From positions 1-39,154 of the forward strand of contig JAFQID010000027.1 in assembly GCA_017397685.1 (NCBI GenBank): 39,154 bases of DNA, read 5' to 3'. The DNA comes from Bacilli bacterium (lineage in GTDB: Bacteria > Bacillota_I > Bacilli_A > RF39 > UBA660). The notes beneath the pieces were generated by a model. It had not been told where the DNA came from and did no database searches. It saw only the letters and a program-made list of their open reading frames with translations. The translations under genes and the position numbers were made by a program. Each line of letters starts with the position of its first letter. Position 1 is the first letter of the stretch. Below are positions 38,616-39,154 of the stretch, one piece after another.

Positions 38616-38876
38616 ATGGCATCAAAAGGTCAAAAATTCAATAAATATTCTAATTCAATAAAAGAAATAATCATTTCTGAAATAAAGCAAGGTATATCAC
38701 ATAAATATATTTCAAAAAAATACAACATTCCACTTGGGACAATAGATACATGGGCTAGTAAATTATATTATCCTCAAAATTATCCTAGATATGGTCAAAA
38801 ACGTGGAAAACCTAAAGAAAATAATTTAACAAAAGAAGATTGGAAAGAAAGATATGAAATATTAAAAAAATACTAG
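38616..38876 (+). CDS. IS3-family transposase OrfA
   Basis: 86 residues with a helix-turn-helix: NSIKEIIISEIKQGISHKYISKKYNIPLGTIDTWASKLY. OrfA binds the IS ends. AAAGGAGGTG precedes the ATG. The 3' end carries seven A residues (38864-38870), a slippery site for -1 frameshifting to make OrfAB. Confidence 0.88.
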   Translation: MASKGQKFNKYSNSIKEIIISEIKQGISHKYISKKYNIPLGTIDTWASKLYYPQNYPRYGQKRGKPKENNLTKEDWKERYEILKKY

Positions 38877-39154
38877 GCCTTCCTCAAGGCACAACGAGAG
38901 AAAAAGTAACATTTATAAATTTATAGAGAGATTATTATAAACTTACTAACATGTGTGCCGTACTTAATCTAAGTCCTAAAACTTATTATAAATATAGAAA
39001 TAAGGAAGATACTGATTATTATGATTATTTAATAATAAAAGAAATATTTGATGATTCTAAAGGTACATATGGATATCGTAGGATTGTTGAAGGTCTACTC
39101 CTAAAATATGGTGTAGTTATGAATGGAAAGAAGGTTTTAAGAATAATGAAAAAA
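38864..39154 (+). pseudogene. IS3-family transposase OrfB start, in -1 frame, with internal stop
   Basis: After a -1 shift at the A7 run, the frame reads KKILGLPQGTTREKVTFINL, then TAG (38924-38926), then RDYYKLTNMCAVLNLSPKTYY and, toward the window edge, KGTYGYRRIVEGLLLKYG, the HTH_21 region that precedes the DDE domain. The TAG breaks the fusion, so this copy is probably inactive unless read through. The catalytic residues lie beyond the window. Confidence 0.75.

Larger units (their letters stand above)
38529..39154 (+). mobile_element. IS3-family insertion sequence, left end (truncated by window)
   Basis: It begins with a typical IS3-family terminal sequence (TGAACTGCGCCCCTTAGAGT), followed by a promoter-like TATAAT (38583-38588), orfA and the start of orfB in the -1 frame. 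The right end is beyond the window. It sits directly behind prsA. Confidence 0.8.

Overview
The window is a very AT-rich piece of a Bacillota (Firmicutes) chromosome, probably class Bacilli. The evidence is Gram-positive gene sets (CdaA/CdaR, RNase J, PrsA lipoprotein), Bacillus-like gene order (rplK-rplA, rplJ-rplL, RsmC-like methyltransferase) and clear endospore genes (SpoVS, two YjcZ-type miniproteins, a CotD-like coat gene with sigma-K-like promoters). TGA is used as a stop (the cysteine desulfurase gene), so this is not the Mycoplasma code. The style (PD-(D/E)XK transposase-like genes, AT-rich, several unrecognised small proteins) resembles uncultured gut Bacilli; that placement is inference.

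Layout, almost all on the minus strand: 0-5 kb holds ribosomal protein genes in two units (rplK-rplA; rplJ-rplL with an L10 leader), followed downstream by methyltransferase, HD and YbaK genes. 5-13 kb holds sulfur transfer to tRNA (NifS-type desulfurase + ThiI), an RNase J with a damaged metal site, rpoZ, a Cas4-like/exonuclease fusion, trmL and a free-standing EF-Tu domain-2 protein on the plus strand. 13-16.6 kb holds the main discovery. 16.6-26 kb holds ffh, ftsZ, ftsA, a GerS/YdcC-like lipoprotein, cdaR, cdaA and spoVS. 26-31 kb holds a secreted protein with a probable diversity-generating variable region, a broken PD-(D/E)XK transposase, trpS and an ATP-grasp gene. 31-37 kb holds uncharacterised genes, an HExxH peptidase, a DUF4143 ATPase between two paralogues, and serS. 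37-39 kb holds two yjcZ genes, prsA and the left end of an IS3-family element.

Main discovery: a spore coat gene is cut in two by a 3.1-kb element. The 5' part (16312-16551) has a sigma-K-like promoter; the 3' part (13073-13201) has a terminator. Between them lie a large serine recombinase, a small partner ORF and a Fic-domain AMPylase. Joining the two ends at a shared ACA restores a 119-codon open frame. The joined element ends form an arm-symmetric site, TCTATCA-N14-CA-N14-TGATAGA, centred on the crossover dinucleotide. This looks like a minimal skin-type element, presumably excised in the mother cell during sporulation.

Other notable observations: two genes whose only well-placed start codon behind a strong Shine-Dalgarno is ATA (a lipoprotein at 22756 and a peptidase at 33031); a GC-rich, A-site-substituted variable region in an AT-rich genome; a degenerate RNase J; and an L11 with a long acidic tail. 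All positions were read by eye and no database search was run.
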